The translations under genes were made by a program, and so were the position numbers. From Rubrivivax sp. (GTDB lineage: Bacteria; Pseudomonadota; Gammaproteobacteria; Burkholderiales; Burkholderiaceae_C): a stretch of 64,000 bases of DNA. Where the stretch lies: contig JAJTDE010000004.1 in the NCBI GenBank assembly GCA_021298085.1, forward strand, positions 48,651-112,650, written 5' to 3'. Of the stretch, positions 8,601 through 19,116 are shown one piece after another (positions within the stretch are counted from its first letter, which is position 1; the number at the start of each line of letters is the position of its first letter). Below the pieces are notes generated by a model. That model saw nothing but the letters and a program-made list of their open reading frames with translations. It did no database searches and was not told the DNA's origin.

Positions 8601-9683
8601 GTGAAAAACGCTTTTGATTATAGGGAGGGCCCCTCCGCTGCGCCGGCGACAGCCGCAGACAGCAGCGCGGACGACTGGGCCGACGATGGCGCTGACGCCG
8701 CGGATACGGTTGATCGGCAGCACTGGGTCGTCGAGGGGCAGGCTCATGGGCAGCGCCTGGACCGTTGCCTGGCTGAGCGCATCACTGCGTTCTCGCGCAG
8801 CCACCTGCAGCAGTTGATCGAGCAGGGGCATGTGCAGCTGGCAGGACGCGCCTGCACCCAGTCGTCCAAGCGCGTGCAGGCCGGCCAGGCGATTGACGTG
8901 GAGCTCATCCCCACCGCGCAGACCCTGGCCTTCCGGCCACAGGCGATGTCGCTGCCGGTGGTGTTCGAGGACGAACACCTGATCGTCATCGACAAGCCGG
9001 CAGGGCTGGTGGTGCATCCCGGCGCCGGCAATTGGTCAGGCACCTTGCTCAACGGGCTGTTGGCCCACCACGCAGGGGCTGCCCAGCTGCCGCGCGCCGG
9101 CATCGTTCACCGCCTGGACAAGGGCACCACCGGGCTGATGGTCGTTGGCAAGACGCTGGTGGCATGTACCGGGCTGGTGCGCGCCATCGCGGCCCGGGAT
9201 GTGCGACGGGAGTACCTGGCGATCTGCCATGGGCGCGTGAGCGAAAGCGCCTTCAGCCTGGAGGGCTCGATTGGCAGGGATATTCGTTCACGCCTGCGCA
9301 TGGCCGTCACTGCCCATGGCAAGCCCGCGCGCACAGACGTCCAGTGGCTGGCCGGCGAAGGCCGCTGCAGCGCCGTGCAGTGCCGTCTGCACAGTGGCCG
9401 CACCCATCAGATACGTGTGCACCTGTCGCACGCGGGTTACCCCTTGGTCGCCGATGAGCTGTACGGTGGTGTGGCCGCGCTGGGGCTGACCAGACCCGCG
9501 CTGCATGCGCAGCGGCTGGCGTTTCTGCACCCCATATCGGGTGAAGCCCTCGACTTCACCGCAGCACTGCCGCCTGACTTTGCGCAAGCCTGGCAGGCGG
9601 TCGGCGCACCCACGGCGCCGTACTGTGATTACAATCAGGCTGTTTCCAGTGCTGAACGCCAGGTAATCGCTGGCACGCCCTGA
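8601..9683 (+). CDS. rluD: 23S rRNA pseudouridine synthase RluD
   Basis: Makes pseudouridines in helix 69 of 23S rRNA. The protein has 360 residues: an acidic N-terminal extension of about 40 residues rich in Ala and Asp, an S4 RNA-binding domain (about 50-110, RLDRCLAERITAFSRSHLQ) and the RluA-type catalytic domain with HRLDKGTTGL, catalytic Asp D173, and HSGRTHQIRVHL. The only upstream start is GTG 8601, 33 nt from the divergent bamD start, with no clear ribosome-binding site. The last 30 or so residues after PPDFAQAWQ are not part of the fold. Confidence 0.92.
   Translation: MKNAFDYREGPSAAPATAADSSADDWADDGADAADTVDRQHWVVEGQAHGQRLDRCLAERITAFSRSHLQQLIEQGHVQLAGRACTQSSKRVQAGQAIDVELIPTAQTLAFRPQAMSLPVVFEDEHLIVIDKPAGLVVHPGAGNWSGTLLNGLLAHHAGAAQLPRAGIVHRLDKGTTGLMVVGKTLVACTGLVRAIAARDVRREYLAICHGRVSESAFSLEGSIGRDIRSRLRMAVTAHGKPARTDVQWLAGEGRCSAVQCRLHSGRTHQIRVHLSHAGYPLVADELYGGVAALGLTRPALHAQRLAFLHPISGEALDFTAALPPDFAQAWQAVGAPTAPYCDYNQAVSSAERQVIAGTP
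8617..8622 (-). promoter_or_regulatory. -10 box for bamD
   Basis: Reads TATAAT on the minus strand, 49 nt upstream of the bamD ATG and an exact match to the sigma70 -10 consensus. No good -35 hexamer is seen at 16-18 nt. It lies inside the first codons of rluD. Confidence 0.55.
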
Positions 9684-9892
9684 TGAATGCTGGCAGGGTT
9701 GCCCTGTGGCATCCGGCCATGCGCCCCCTGCGCGTGGCGAGATCCGCCGGCACCCCTCGTACCCACCACACGGTCCTCCAGACGCGTGTTTGAAGGCCCG
9801 GGCACGGCTTCCAAGTCTGCCTGCCTGCCCTTGGCAACCCCACCCCTTTTGCATCGCTGCAGCCCCGGCGCGAGGCGCCACAACCGAACCCG
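9684..9892. other. Gene-free stretch between rluD and scpB
   Basis: A 209-nt stretch with no credible gene or RNA. TACAAT at 9630-9635, just inside the end of rluD, could be a -10 box for a transcript running through it to scpB; no good -35 is visible. The scpB start has no strong ribosome-binding site within this stretch. Confidence 0.4.
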
Positions 9893-10603
9893 ATGAACAC
9901 CCAAGAGGCCAAACGTGTGCTGGAAACGGCACTCATCTGTGCAACCGCGCCCCTGCATCTGCGCGACATGCGCCTGCTGTTTGACGACGAGCTGGGCACC
10001 GACACCCTGCGCAGCCTGTTGGATGACCTGGCCGGTGATTGGCAGGGGCGAGGCGTTGAATTGGTGACCCTGGCCAGCGGCTGGCGCTTCCAGAGCCGGC
10101 CTGACATGCGTGTCTTCCTGGACCGTCTGCACCCGGAGAAGCCGCCCAAGTATTCGCGTGCCGTGATGGAGACCCTGGCGATCATTGCCTACCGCCAACC
10201 GGTCACCCGAGGCGACATCGAAGACATCCGTGGCGTGACCGTCACCAGCCAGATCGTCAAGCAACTCGAAGACCGCGGCTGGATCGAAGCCATCGGCTAC
10301 CGTGAATCACCAGGCCGGCCGGCGCTCTACGCCACCACTCGGCAGTTTCTGGACGACCTCGGGCTGTCCAGCCTGGAACAGCTGCCCGAGCTCGATCTCT
10401 TCGGCGAATCCCCCCGCCCAGAGCTGTCCGCTGGCCATGCGCCGCCGCCGGACGACGCCCAGACATCCTTGATCCCTGTGCTCGAAGCCCCATCGCCCGA
10501 GCCGGCGTCGCCCCCTGAGCAGGGCCTGACCGGCCCCGACGAACTCCCTCACACCCCCCCGCAAGCCTCCGAGAATGGCCATGACCGACCCGAAGCCGTC
10601 TGA
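9893..10603 (+). CDS. scpB: Segregation and condensation protein ScpB
   Basis: A winged-helix partner of Smc-ScpA in chromosome condensation and segregation. The protein has 236 residues. The ScpB core covers about 1-170: [16 protein letters not shown] at the start, the diagnostic [19 protein letters not shown] in the middle, and [18 protein letters not shown] at the end. The last 60 residues are a Pro/Glu-rich tail that is likely disordered. scpA is not in the window, so the pair is split in this genome. The gene overlaps the start of rluB by 29 nt, so the two are probably co-translated. Confidence 0.93.
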   Translation: MNTQEAKRVLETALICATAPLHLRDMRLLFDDELGTDTLRSLLDDLAGDWQGRGVELVTLASGWRFQSRPDMRVFLDRLHPEKPPKYSRAVMETLAIIAYRQPVTRGDIEDIRGVTVTSQIVKQLEDRGWIEAIGYRESPGRPALYATTRQFLDDLGLSSLEQLPELDLFGESPRPELSAGHAPPPDDAQTSLIPVLEAPSPEPASPPEQGLTGPDELPHTPPQASENGHDRPEAV

Positions 10604-12860
10604 TACTGCCGAGACGCCCCCGCTGCCCGCGGGAGACGCTGCCGAAGCCGCGCCCAAGCGGCGCCGTCGGCGCACGCCGGCTGCAGCCGCGTCCGACGGA
10701 GCACCCGACGGTGCGTCCCAGCGCCTGGCGTCGAGCGACGCCGACGGGCCGAGCGTGGCGGCCGCTGAACGGCCTGCTCGTGAGGCCGTCGGTGGGCCGA
10801 CTGCGGAAGCCGGCAGCAGCGATACCGGTGCCGAGCCTGGCCGCCGCGCTGGTGCGGGCGACAGCGGAGAGGAAACCGGGGCCACGGAGGGCGGCGCGCA
10901 GGCCGATGGGCGTCGCAAGCGTCACCGCAACCGGCGCCGCAACCGGCGCGGGCGGGACGACGCTGCACCGGCAGGCGCTGACGCCGCGGGCGTCGGGGGC
11001 GCGAGCGTCCCGCTGCCTGCCCCGGCCACCTTGCCCCGTGGCGATGCCAACGAGTGGTTTGCGGCCGTGCTGTCTGGAGCCTACGACGACGACGCGGCAG
11101 CCGCCGCTGTCGACGGCACGGGGGCCGGCGAAACACTGCCAGCTGCGGATGCGTTGGCGCTGGCCGAAGCTGCACCGATCGAGCCGGTCTCGACTGCGCC
11201 GACGGATGAACGGGTGGGCGTCGAAACCGACAGCGAAACCGACACCGGCACGCAGGAGGCGCTCCAGGCGTCCGACGATGGCCAGCCGGCAGCACCCTCA
11301 AACCACGGCACTGGCACGGCGGCAGCCGCCGACGGCCGCCGCGTGCTGCTGCCCGACTCTGACGCGCCCAAGCTGCAGAAGGTGCTGGCCCAGGCCGGCG
11401 TGGGTTCGCGTCGGGACCTGGAATCGATCATTGCCAGCGGGCGAGTGCAGGTGAATGGCCAGCCGGCCCATGTCGGTCAGCGCATCAAGCAGGGCGACCG
11501 CGTCACCGTGGATGGCAAGCCCGTTCGGGTGCGCATCCAGCCGCTGCCTGCGCGGGTGATCGCCTACCACAAGCCCGTGGGTGAAGTGGTCACTCACGAT
11601 GATCCTCAGGCCCGCCCTACCGTGTTCCGCCGCCTGCCGCGCCTGCCGCAGGGCAAGTGGCAATCGGTGGGCCGGCTGGACATCAACACCGAGGGCCTGC
11701 TGCTGTTCACCAACAGCGGTGACCTGGCCAACCGCCTGATGCACCCACGCTTTGGCGTCGAGCGCGAGTACGCCGTGCGCGTGCTGGGTTCGTTGGATGA
11801 CGCTGAACGGCAGCGCCTGCTCGATGGCGTCGAGATCGACGGGCAGGCTGCAGCGTTCAGCAGCATCACCGACGGGGGTGGTGAAGGTGTGAACCGCTGG
11901 TACCGCGTGGTGATCCACGAAGGGCGTAACCGGGAGGTCCGGCGCCTGTTCGAATCGGTGGGCAAGGCCGTGAGCCGCCTGATCCGCATTCGCTACGGTG
12001 TGGTGGTGCTGCCCAGGGGCCTGAAGCGCGGCGCCTGGGTGGACATGAGCGCCGACGATGTCCAGGCGCTGCGTGCTGTCACCGGCATGCCGGAACGGCC
12101 CCCGAAGGCCGTGCGGGCGCCAGCCGGGAAGCCGACGGGGCGCAACAACGGGCGCAGCCAGGAGCCACGGGGCGACCGGCAGGCCCGTCAGGGTGGGCGT
12201 GACGGCGCCAGGGAGCGTCCGCGTGACCTCGGTGCCCCGCCGGTGCCTGGCGACGAGAACCGTCGCCCGCCGCGCGGCCCGCAGGCCGATCGTCCTGAAC
12301 GGCAAGGCCGCGGACGCCGCGCCGGCAAGCCGGAGTTCTCACAGAACTTCGGGCCCGACGGCCGCCCGTTGAAGCAAAGCGATCTCCACGTGGCCGATTT
12401 CGACGACGGCATCGACGCTGATACCCCTGTCGGCCCCATTCCGAACCCGCTGCAGCAGACCTTCGACAAGCGGGCCTTCCAGCAATCGAAGCGCTCGGCC
12501 CGCGAGTACAGCGACGACGGCCCCATTCCGAACCCGTTGCAGCAGACCTACGACAAGCGTGCCGTGGCGGGTGATCGCAAGCCCAAGCGCGAGTACGGCG
12601 ACGACGGCCCCATTCCCAATCCGCTGCAGCAGACCTACGACAAGCGCTTTGCCTCGTCCAGCCAGCCGCTGGGCAAACCCGCGGGTGCCCGCAAGGGGCG
12701 TGGCGGTGGTGGCGGCGGCGGTGGCAAGGGCAAGGCCGGCGGTCCGGCTCAGCCTGACCCCATGCGCACAGCAGTCGGTTATATCGGCGGTGATACCTTC
12801 ATGAACAAGCTGCGGGGCGCTGCCAAGGGCAACCGCGGGCGAGGTGGCAAGGGCCGCTGA
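10575..12860 (+). CDS. rluB: 23S rRNA pseudouridine synthase RluB with long low-complexity tails
   Basis: The RsuA/RluB-type core forms pseudouridine 2605 in 23S rRNA. At 761 residues it is far longer than the enterobacterial protein (about 290). Residues 1-265 are an Ala/Gly/Asp/Arg-rich tail with RRRRR-like basic patches. The core spans about 266-500: S4 domain [16 protein letters not shown], then [13 protein letters not shown] with catalytic D369, and [12 protein letters not shown]. Residues 500-761 are basic Arg/Gly/Pro sequence with three copies of [13 protein letters not shown] and a Gly tract. Either ATG 10575 or 10581 could be the start. The long tails may add RNA or ribosome contacts; that is inference. 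Confidence 0.92.
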   Translation: MAMTDPKPSDTAETPPLPAGDAAEAAPKRRRRRTPAAAASDGAPDGASQRLASSDADGPSVAAAERPAREAVGGPTAEAGSSDTGAEPGRRAGAGDSGEETGATEGGAQADGRRKRHRNRRRNRRGRDDAAPAGADAAGVGGASVPLPAPATLPRGDANEWFAAVLSGAYDDDAAAAAVDGTGAGETLPAADALALAEAAPIEPVSTAPTDERVGVETDSETDTGTQEALQASDDGQPAAPSNHGTGTAAAADGRRVLLPDSDAPKLQKVLAQAGVGSRRDLESIIASGRVQVNGQPAHVGQRIKQGDRVTVDGKPVRVRIQPLPARVIAYHKPVGEVVTHDDPQARPTVFRRLPRLPQGKWQSVGRLDINTEGLLLFTNSGDLANRLMHPRFGVEREYAVRVLGSLDDAERQRLLDGVEIDGQAAAFSSITDGGGEGVNRWYRVVIHEGRNREVRRLFESVGKAVSRLIRIRYGVVVLPRGLKRGAWVDMSADDVQALRAVTGMPERPPKAVRAPAGKPTGRNNGRSQEPRGDRQARQGGRDGARERPRDLGAPPVPGDENRRPPRGPQADRPERQGRGRRAGKPEFSQNFGPDGRPLKQSDLHVADFDDGIDADTPVGPIPNPLQQTFDKRAFQQSKRSAREYSDDGPIPNPLQQTYDKRAVAGDRKPKREYGDDGPIPNPLQQTYDKRFASSSQPLGKPAGARKGRGGGGGGGGKGKAGGPAQPDPMRTAVGYIGGDTFMNKLRGAAKGNRGRGGKGR
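12432..12647 (+). repeat. 29-codon tandem repeat in the RluB tail
   Basis: Units start at 12432, 12519 and 12606, exactly 87 nt apart; the last is a 14-codon half unit. Each begins [10 protein letters not shown](Y/F)DKR, and the linkers share an REYxDD end. The constant in-frame period implies duplication within the coding sequence. Confidence 0.85.
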
Positions 12861-12951
12861 TCACCAGGCGGTGCCCTGGGGTGCTGGCGCGCCACCCGAC
12901 AGCCGGTGCACCCGGCTGCGGGGCCTCTCCCATGGGGCGACGTCGGCCCCG

Positions 12952-12957
12952 TAGAAT
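12952..12957 (+). promoter_or_regulatory. Probable -10 box for ndk
   Basis: TAGAAT, 40 nt before the ndk ATG, followed by GTGCTGTTTT. The same TAGAAT with a downstream GGTTTT-like run precedes hisZ, rpsB and rpsF. No consensus -35 is visible. Confidence 0.5.
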
Positions 12958-12997
12958 GTGCTGTTTTGTCAAGACGAGAGTCTCAGGAGAATTCAAC

Positions 12998-13423
12998 ATG
13001 GCCATCGAACGCACGCTGTCGATCATCAAACCCGACGCGGTCGCGAAGAATGTCATTGGGCAGATCCTTGCCCGTTTTGAGGGAGCCGGCCTGAAGGTGG
13101 TTGCCGCCAAGATGGTGCACCTGTCGCGTGGCGAGGCTGAAGCCTTCTATGCCGTGCACAAGGCGCGTCCCTTCTTCAATGACCTGGTGAGCTTCATGAT
13201 CTCCGGGCCCGTGATGATCCAGGCGCTCGAAGGTGAAGGCGCGATCGCCAAGAACCGCGAGCTGATGGGCGCCACTGACCCGAAGAAGGCCGAAAAAGGC
13301 ACCATCCGCGCCGATTTCGCCGACAGCATCGACGCCAACGCCGTGCACGGCTCCGATGCCCCCGAAACGGCTGCCGTGGAAGTGGCGTTCTTCTTCCCTG
13401 GCATGAACGTCTACGCGCGCTGA
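12998..13423 (+). CDS. ndk: Nucleoside diphosphate kinase
   Basis: Balances NTP pools by moving the gamma-phosphate from ATP to NDPs through a phosphohistidine. The protein has the standard 141 residues: [15 protein letters not shown] at the N-terminus with the phosphate-binding Lys, and catalytic H117 in [12 protein letters not shown]. The ATG at 12998 has a clear AGGAGA ribosome-binding site at about 12985-12990. It has its own likely promoter and is followed by rlmN after 50 nt, as in most proteobacteria. Confidence 0.97.
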   Translation: MAIERTLSIIKPDAVAKNVIGQILARFEGAGLKVVAAKMVHLSRGEAEAFYAVHKARPFFNDLVSFMISGPVMIQALEGEGAIAKNRELMGATDPKKAEKGTIRADFADSIDANAVHGSDAPETAAVEVAFFFPGMNVYAR

Positions 13424-13473
13424 GCGCGGCTTTGCACGCGTCCAGCGCGGCTTGACGGCGGGGTGGCCACACG

Positions 13474-14649
13474 ATGCTGAACCTGCTTGGTCTCGACCTC
13501 GACGCGCTGGCCGCGTTCTGCGAAAGCCTGGGCGAAAAGCGCTTTCGCGCGGTCCAGCTGTACCGGTGGATCCATCAGCGCGGTGCCGCTGATTTCGCCC
13601 AGATGACCGACCTGGCCAAGGCCTTCCGCGAGAAGCTGGCCGGCCGTGCGGTCGTCTCGGGCCTGCCCTTGCTCACGGAGCAAGCCTCGGCCGACGGCAC
13701 CATCAAGTGGTTGTTCGATGTCGGCGGCGGCAATGCCGTCGAGACTGTCTACATCCCCGAGGCCGACCGCGCCACCCTGTGCGTGTCGTCTCAGGCGGGC
13801 TGCGCGGTGGGGTGCCGCTTCTGCTCCACCGGGCATCAGGGCTTCAGCCGCAACCTGGACGCCGGCGAGATCCTGGCACAGCTCTGGTTTGCAGAGCACC
13901 GCGTGCGCGCGTCACGTGGCCTGAAGCCCGGTGAGCGGGCCATCGACAACGTGGTGATGATGGGCATGGGCGAGCCGCTGCAGAACTATGCCGCGCTGGT
14001 GCCCGCGCTGAAGACCATGCTGGACGACCATGCCTACGGCTTGTCGCGTCGCCGCGTCACGGTGTCGACGTCTGGCGTGGTGCCGATGATTGACCGCCTG
14101 ATGCAGGACTGCCCGGTGGCATTGGCCGTGTCGCTGCATGCGCCCAACAACGCGCTTCGTGACCAGCTCGTTCCCCTGAACCGCAAGTACCCGCTGGACG
14201 AGCTGATGCAGTCCTGTGCGCGCTACCTGGCTGCTGCGCCGCGCGACTTCATCACCTTCGAATACTGCATGCTCGATGGTGTCAACGACTCCCCTCAGCA
14301 GGCACGCGAACTGCTCGACCTTGTCCGCGGGTTGGGCGACGAATCCCGCACCGCAGTGGCGTGCAAGTTCAACCTCATCCCCTTCAACCCGTTTCCCGCC
14401 TCGGGCTTGCGGCGCTCACCGCGTGAGCGGGTGCTGGCCTTCGGCCAGGTGCTCAACGAGGGCGGGATCGTGACGACGATCCGCAAGACACGGGGTGACG
14501 ACATCGACGCAGCATGTGGTCAACTGGCCGGCGAGGTGCAGGACCGAACGCAGGTGGATCAGCGCATGCGCCGCCAGCCTGTGACCGTTCATCGCCGAGC
14601 TGCCCCGCCTTCCTTTGCCGCTGCCTCCACCGAAGTGCCTCGCCCATGA
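13474..14649 (+). CDS. rlmN: Dual-specificity RNA methyltransferase RlmN
   Basis: A radical SAM enzyme that makes 2-methyladenosine at A2503 of 23S rRNA and at A37 of some tRNAs. The protein has 391 residues. The 4Fe-4S cluster is held by C110, C114 and C117 in CAVGCRFC; the methyl-carrying and resolving cysteine is C348 in [20 protein letters not shown] and SLHAPNN are further family marks. The C-terminal 35 residues past the catalytic Cys are Arg/Pro-rich and not part of the fold. Its stop overlaps the next gene's start in ATGA (14646-14649). Confidence 0.97.
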   Translation: MLNLLGLDLDALAAFCESLGEKRFRAVQLYRWIHQRGAADFAQMTDLAKAFREKLAGRAVVSGLPLLTEQASADGTIKWLFDVGGGNAVETVYIPEADRATLCVSSQAGCAVGCRFCSTGHQGFSRNLDAGEILAQLWFAEHRVRASRGLKPGERAIDNVVMMGMGEPLQNYAALVPALKTMLDDHAYGLSRRRVTVSTSGVVPMIDRLMQDCPVALAVSLHAPNNALRDQLVPLNRKYPLDELMQSCARYLAAAPRDFITFEYCMLDGVNDSPQQARELLDLVRGLGDESRTAVACKFNLIPFNPFPASGLRRSPRERVLAFGQVLNEGGIVTTIRKTRGDDIDAACGQLAGEVQDRTQVDQRMRRQPVTVHRRAAPPSFAAASTEVPRP

Positions 14650-15452
14650 GCCCCATTGCTGTGCTGAGCCGCGTGTCCTGTGTGTGGGCTGCCGTGCTGC
14701 TGGTGGGCTGTGCCGCGGGGCCGGCCGCCCTGGAGGCCGCGCCCGCCGATCTCAAGACCGCGTCCGACCAGACCAACGCCGACCGCATCGCCCAGGCACG
14801 CCTCGAGCTCGCCGTGGCCTACTTCGGCCGCAATCAGCTCAACACCGCGCTGGATGAGGTGAAGCAGGCGCTCGACGCCCGCCCGGATCTCCCCGAGGCC
14901 CTGAGCCTGCGTGGCTTGATCTATGCCGCCATGTCGGAGAACAGCCTGGCCGAATCCAGTTTCAGGCGTGCTGCCGCGCTGGCGCCCGGTGACGGCGACA
15001 ACCTCCACAACTATGCGTGGTTCCTCTGCCAGCAGCGCCGTTTTGACGAAGCCGACGCCCTGTTTGCCAGGGCGCTGGGCCTCCCCCAGTACCGCAGCTT
15101 CTCGCGCACGATGCTGGCCCAGGGCGCCTGCCAGGCCCGTGCCGGTCGCTTGCAGAAGGCCGATGCCACCTTGTCCCGGGCCTATGAACTCGATCCGAGC
15201 AGTGCGGCGGTGGCCTACAACCTGACCGAAGTGCTGTTTCGCCTGGGCGAATTCGAGCGGGCTCGTTTCTACATTCGCCGTGTCAACCTGCGGTCGGAGA
15301 CCACCAATGCGCAAAGCCTGTGGCTGGCCGCCAAGGTGGAACATCGCCTGCGCAACCCCCCGCAAGTCCAGGCCTTGGGGCAGCAGCTGAAGGAGCGCTT
15401 TCCTCAATCGCCTGAGGCCCTGCTGTTCGAGAAAGGGCGTTTCGATGACTGA
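14646..15452 (+). CDS. pilF: Type IV pilus biogenesis TPR lipoprotein PilF/PilW
   Basis: An outer-membrane pilotin needed for PilQ secretin assembly. The precursor has 268 residues with a signal peptide ending at lipobox VGC near residue 22, followed by TPR repeats starting [21 protein letters not shown]. The [17 protein letters not shown] segment is typical of PilF. ATG 14646 is chosen because the signal peptide starts there; a longer reading from 14514 would cover the rlmN end. rlmN-pilF-rodZ-ispG-hisS is a conserved order. The gene overlaps both neighbours by 4 and 8 nt. Confidence 0.9.
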   Translation: MSPIAVLSRVSCVWAAVLLVGCAAGPAALEAAPADLKTASDQTNADRIAQARLELAVAYFGRNQLNTALDEVKQALDARPDLPEALSLRGLIYAAMSENSLAESSFRRAAALAPGDGDNLHNYAWFLCQQRRFDEADALFARALGLPQYRSFSRTMLAQGACQARAGRLQKADATLSRAYELDPSSAAVAYNLTEVLFRLGEFERARFYIRRVNLRSETTNAQSLWLAAKVEHRLRNPPQVQALGQQLKERFPQSPEALLFEKGRFDD

Positions 15453-16392
15453 TCGAACTGACGCGGGCGCCGGCGGCGCAACGGCTGTGCCGTCAGGCCA
15501 CAGCGCGGGTCGGCAATTGCGCGAGGCGCGTGAGCGGCAGGGTCTGCACATCGCTGTGCTGGCGGCCGCCATCAAGGTGTCGCCGCGCAAGCTTGATGCG
15601 CTCGAGAACGACCGCTACGACGAGCTGCCCGACATCACCTTTACCCGCGCACTCACCATGACCGTGTGCCGTGCGCTCAAGATCGATGTCCAGCCCGTGT
15701 TGGCCGCATTGCCCGCGCCAAAGACAGGCGCGCTGGACAGTGCCTTTGACGGCTTGAACATGCCCTTCCGCGGCAAGGACTCGCGCCGCGGCGATTTCCT
15801 CCCGGGTTGGGTGCCACGCACGCCGCTGCTGTGGGGGGCCGTGGTGTTGCTGGTGCTGGCGGGTCTGGTCATCTACTGGCCGGCCAGCCCTTCGATGGCG
15901 CCTCTCGCCTCGACTGCAGAGACGGTCACGGCCGCTGTGCCGACAGCGGTGACGGGGGTGGTTGAGGATGCCGCCAAGGGCCTGGTCACAAACCCGCTGG
16001 CGAACCCGGCACAGCCGGCGGTGTTGCCCCCGGTGGCCCCGGGAGCTTCCGCACCACCGTTGCCCGGCAGCCTGGCGGCCTCAGCTGCGGCTGGGCAGCT
16101 GGTGCCTGACACCGCGGCGCGCCCGCCCGCGCTGCCACCGACCGTCATGCCATCGGGGCAGGGCGCCACGCTGAGCGTCAGTGAACCGGTGTGGCTGGAG
16201 GTCATTGATGGCTCCGGCCAGGTGGTCTTCCAGCGCACGGTCCAGCCCGGCGAAGTGATGAACTTCGACCAGCGGCCACCGCTCAAGATGAAGGTGGGCA
16301 ACGTGGCTGCGGCCCGGTTGCTCTGGAAGGGCGAACCCGTCGACCTGGCGCCCATGACCAAGGGCAACGTCGCCCGTGTCGAGTTGAAGTGA
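15445..16392 (+). CDS. rodZ: Cytoskeleton protein RodZ
   Basis: A single-pass membrane protein linking MreB to the cell-wall elongation machinery. The protein has 315 residues: a cytoplasmic XRE-like helix-turn-helix (about 22-90, [28 protein letters not shown] region), a basic juxtamembrane stretch, one membrane segment at about 128-145, an Ala/Pro-rich periplasmic linker, and a C-terminal DUF4115 domain ([19 protein letters not shown]). It overlaps pilF by 8 nt and precedes ispG by 16 nt, so all are probably one operon. Confidence 0.92.
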   Translation: MTDRTDAGAGGATAVPSGHSAGRQLREARERQGLHIAVLAAAIKVSPRKLDALENDRYDELPDITFTRALTMTVCRALKIDVQPVLAALPAPKTGALDSAFDGLNMPFRGKDSRRGDFLPGWVPRTPLLWGAVVLLVLAGLVIYWPASPSMAPLASTAETVTAAVPTAVTGVVEDAAKGLVTNPLANPAQPAVLPPVAPGASAPPLPGSLAASAAAGQLVPDTAARPPALPPTVMPSGQGATLSVSEPVWLEVIDGSGQVVFQRTVQPGEVMNFDQRPPLKMKVGNVAAARLLWKGEPVDLAPMTKGNVARVELK

Positions 16393-16408
16393 GATTTCTA
16401 GGAAGGCA

Positions 16409-17692
16409 ATGGCCATGGTTCAGTCCTCGCATCCAGACTGGGTAGAGCCTGCACTGCCGCGGGCACGCCGTTCGCGCCAGGCCCGCATCGTGTGGGGCAG
16501 CCGCGTGGTCACCGTGGGGGGTGATGCGCCGGTGCGTGTGCAGTCCATGACCAACACCGACACCGAAGATGCCATTGCCACGGCGATCCAGGTCAAGGAA
16601 TTGGCGCAGGCGGGTTCGGAGATCGTCCGGATCACGGTCAACACGCCCGAAGCCGCGAAGGCCGTGCCCTATGTGCGTGAACAGCTGGACCGCATGGGCA
16701 TCGACGTCCCGCTGGTCGGCGATTTCCACTACAACGGCCACACCCTCCTCAGCGATTACCCCGCCTGTGCCGAGGCCCTGAGCAAGTACCGCATCAACCC
16801 TGGCAACGTGGGCCGCGGCCGCAAGAAGGACGTGCAGTTTGCGCAGATGGTGGAAGCCGCCCTGCGCTACGACCGCCCGGTGCGCATTGGCGTCAACTGG
16901 GGGAGTCTTGACCAGGACCTGCTGGCCGGCATGATGGACGAGAACGCGCTGCGCGCCCAGCCCTGGGACGCCCGGCAGGTCATGTACCAGGCGCTGATCG
17001 AATCGGCGCTGCAGTCGGCCGGAGAAGCAGTGCGTCTGGGCATGGCGCCGGAACAGGTGCTCATCAGCTGCAAGGTTAGCGGTGTGCAGGATCTCATCAG
17101 CGTCTACCGTGGCCTGGCAGCCCGCACCGACCACCCGCTTCACCTGGGCCTGACCGAAGCTGGCATGGGGACCAAGGGCACGGTGGCCTCGGCCACGGCC
17201 ATGGGCATCCTGCTGCAGGAGGGCATTGGCGACACCATTCGTGTCAGCCTGACGCCCCAGCCCGGTGAGTCGCGCACCCAGGAAGTGGCGGTGGCACTCG
17301 AGATCCTGCAGTCGCTGGGCCTGCGCACCTTCAACCCCAGCGTCACGGCCTGCCCAGGCTGCGGGCGAACCACCAGCACCGTCTTCCAGGAGCTGGCCAA
17401 GCAGATCGACGACCACCTGCGCGCGATGATGCCCATCTGGAAGAGCCGCTACCCCGGGGTCGAGAAGCTCAAGGTGGCGGTCATGGGCTGCATCGTCAAC
17501 GGCCCTGGCGAGAGCAAGCATGCCGACATCGGCATCAGCCTGCCGGGCACCGGTGAAGCTCCGGCCGCACCGGTGTTCATCGACGGCGAGAAGGCGCTCA
17601 CCCTCCGCGGTGAAGGCATCGCCCAGGAGTTCCACAAGCTGGTTGAAGGTTACATCGAACGGCGATTCGGCTCGGTGACCAGCGCGCATTGA
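16409..17692 (+). CDS. ispG: 4-hydroxy-3-methylbut-2-enyl diphosphate synthase (flavodoxin)
   Basis: The penultimate step of the MEP isoprenoid pathway: reductive ring opening of MEcPP to HMBPP using a 4Fe-4S cluster. The protein has 427 residues. A TIM-barrel part begins [13 protein letters not shown]; the Fe-S domain has CPGCGR and [11 protein letters not shown] with the cluster cysteines. Two starts are possible, ATG 16409 and ATG 16415, both served by TAGGAAGG at 16399-16406. dxr (40.5 kb) and uppS (38.8 kb) of the same route lie elsewhere in the window. Confidence 0.96.
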   Translation: MAMVQSSHPDWVEPALPRARRSRQARIVWGSRVVTVGGDAPVRVQSMTNTDTEDAIATAIQVKELAQAGSEIVRITVNTPEAAKAVPYVREQLDRMGIDVPLVGDFHYNGHTLLSDYPACAEALSKYRINPGNVGRGRKKDVQFAQMVEAALRYDRPVRIGVNWGSLDQDLLAGMMDENALRAQPWDARQVMYQALIESALQSAGEAVRLGMAPEQVLISCKVSGVQDLISVYRGLAARTDHPLHLGLTEAGMGTKGTVASATAMGILLQEGIGDTIRVSLTPQPGESRTQEVAVALEILQSLGLRTFNPSVTACPGCGRTTSTVFQELAKQIDDHLRAMMPIWKSRYPGVEKLKVAVMGCIVNGPGESKHADIGISLPGTGEAPAAPVFIDGEKALTLRGEGIAQEFHKLVEGYIERRFGSVTSAH

Positions 17693-17771
17693 CGCCGACG
17701 CACGGTGTTGCCGCCCGGCGCGGCCAGCGGTCTGCACGCGGCTGAGCCACTTTCCATCGCACTGCTTTTTG

Positions 17772-17787
17772 CGCACCCGCGGGTGCG
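17772..17787. promoter_or_regulatory. 16-bp perfect palindrome before hisS
   Basis: CGCACCCGCGGGTGCG is its own reverse complement and ends 9 nt before the hisS ATG, where a ribosome-binding site would sit. It could be an operator or a short hairpin limiting hisS translation. hisS shows no Shine-Dalgarno sequence. Confidence 0.45.
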
Positions 17788-17796
17788 TCACGTCAT

Positions 17797-19089
17797 ATGG
17801 CCGAATCCTTGAGAGCCGTCAAAGGCATGAACGACATCCTGCCGCCGGAATCGGCGCGCTGGGAACGTTTCGAAGCCGCCGTCAGAACGGTCATGGCGCG
17901 GTATGGCTACCAGGCCTTCCGCACACCCATCGTTGAGCCGACAGCGCTGTTTGTCCGGGGGCTGGGCGAAGTCACGGACATCGTCGAGAAGGAGATGTAT
18001 TCCTTCGAAGACAGCATGAACGGCGACAAGCTGACGCTGCGGCCCGAGGCCACGGCCGGCATGGTGCGTGCCGTCAATGAACACAACGCGCTCTACAACG
18101 GGCCGCTGCGGGTCTGGCAGATGGGGCCGATGTTTCGCCACGAGCGGCCGCAGAAAGGCCGCTACCGGCAGTTTCACCAGCTGGATGTCGAGGCCTTCGG
18201 CCTCGCCGGCCCGGACGTCGACGCCGAGCTGATCCTGATGGTGCGCGCCTTGTGGGCCGAGCTGGGCCTGCGGGTGGGCGAGCACCTCAGCCTCGAGCTG
18301 AACTCGCTCGGGCAGGCGCCCGAACGGGCGGCGCACCGCGCGGCGCTGATTGCCCACTTCGAGGCGCACGCCGATGCCCTGGATGATGACGCCCGACGTC
18401 GGCTGCACAGCAACCCGCTGCGCATCCTGGACAGCAAGAACCCGGCGATGCAGTCCGTCATTGCGTCGGCGCCGCGCCTGATGGACTACCTGGGCGAAGC
18501 CTCGGTGCGCCACTTTGACGGCGTGCGCGCCATCCTCGATGCTGCCGGCCTGCCTTACACCGTCAACCCCCGGCTGGTGCGGGGAATGGACTACTACAAC
18601 CTCACGGTGTTCGAGTGGGTGACACCGCACCTCGGTTCGCAGTCCACCGTGTGTGGTGGAGGCCGCTACGACCAGCTCATCGAGTCGCTGGGCGGCAAGC
18701 CCGCACCTGGCGTCGGCTTCGGGCTGGGCATCGAACGGCTGCTGCTGCTGCTGGAGGCGGTGGTGCCGCCCGCGCCGGCAGCGGTGCCCGACGCCTATGC
18801 GGTGGTGCCCGACAGCGAGACCGCCCCCCTGGTTCTGCCGGTGCTGGAGCAGCTGCGCGCCAGCGGGCTGAGCGTGCTGATGCATGCTGGCGGCGGCAGC
18901 ATGAAATCCCAGTTCAAGCGTGCCGACGCCAGCGGTGCTCGCGTCGCGCTGATCTTCGGTGCCGACGAGCTGGCGGCCGGGCAGGTGGCGGTCAAGCCGC
19001 TGCGCCAGGCCGATGGCAGCGGCGCTGCGCAGCAGTTGCTGCCGCTGTCAAACGCTGCCGAATGGGCGCAGACGCTGCGCAACGCATAA
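17797..19089 (+). CDS. hisS: Histidyl-tRNA synthetase
   Basis: A class II aminoacyl-tRNA synthetase charging tRNA-His. The protein has 430 residues. It starts [19 protein letters not shown]; class II motif 2 is around [21 protein letters not shown], the histidine-A motif is [15 protein letters not shown], motif 3 is [11 protein letters not shown], and an anticodon-binding domain covers the last 95 residues. It follows ispG after 104 nt and a perfect palindrome, and precedes yfgM by 27 nt. It should not be confused with hisZ at 26.4 kb, a shorter paralogue without synthetase activity. Confidence 0.97.
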   Translation: MAESLRAVKGMNDILPPESARWERFEAAVRTVMARYGYQAFRTPIVEPTALFVRGLGEVTDIVEKEMYSFEDSMNGDKLTLRPEATAGMVRAVNEHNALYNGPLRVWQMGPMFRHERPQKGRYRQFHQLDVEAFGLAGPDVDAELILMVRALWAELGLRVGEHLSLELNSLGQAPERAAHRAALIAHFEAHADALDDDARRRLHSNPLRILDSKNPAMQSVIASAPRLMDYLGEASVRHFDGVRAILDAAGLPYTVNPRLVRGMDYYNLTVFEWVTPHLGSQSTVCGGGRYDQLIESLGGKPAPGVGFGLGIERLLLLLEAVVPPAPAAVPDAYAVVPDSETAPLVLPVLEQLRASGLSVLMHAGGGSMKSQFKRADASGARVALIFGADELAAGQVAVKPLRQADGSGAAQQLLPLSNAAEWAQTLRNA

Positions 19090-19116
19090 TCCCCGGTTCA
19101 TCTGTTAGGCGCACCC

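Noticed and set aside
12432-12647. CRISPR-like spacing in the rluB tail
   Set aside because: Units are coding, in frame and have repeated linkers, not unique spacers.
16283-17791. A 502-residue open frame antisense to ispG
   Set aside because: A long GC-rich antisense frame with no recognisable motif; ispG on the other strand is complete and conserved.
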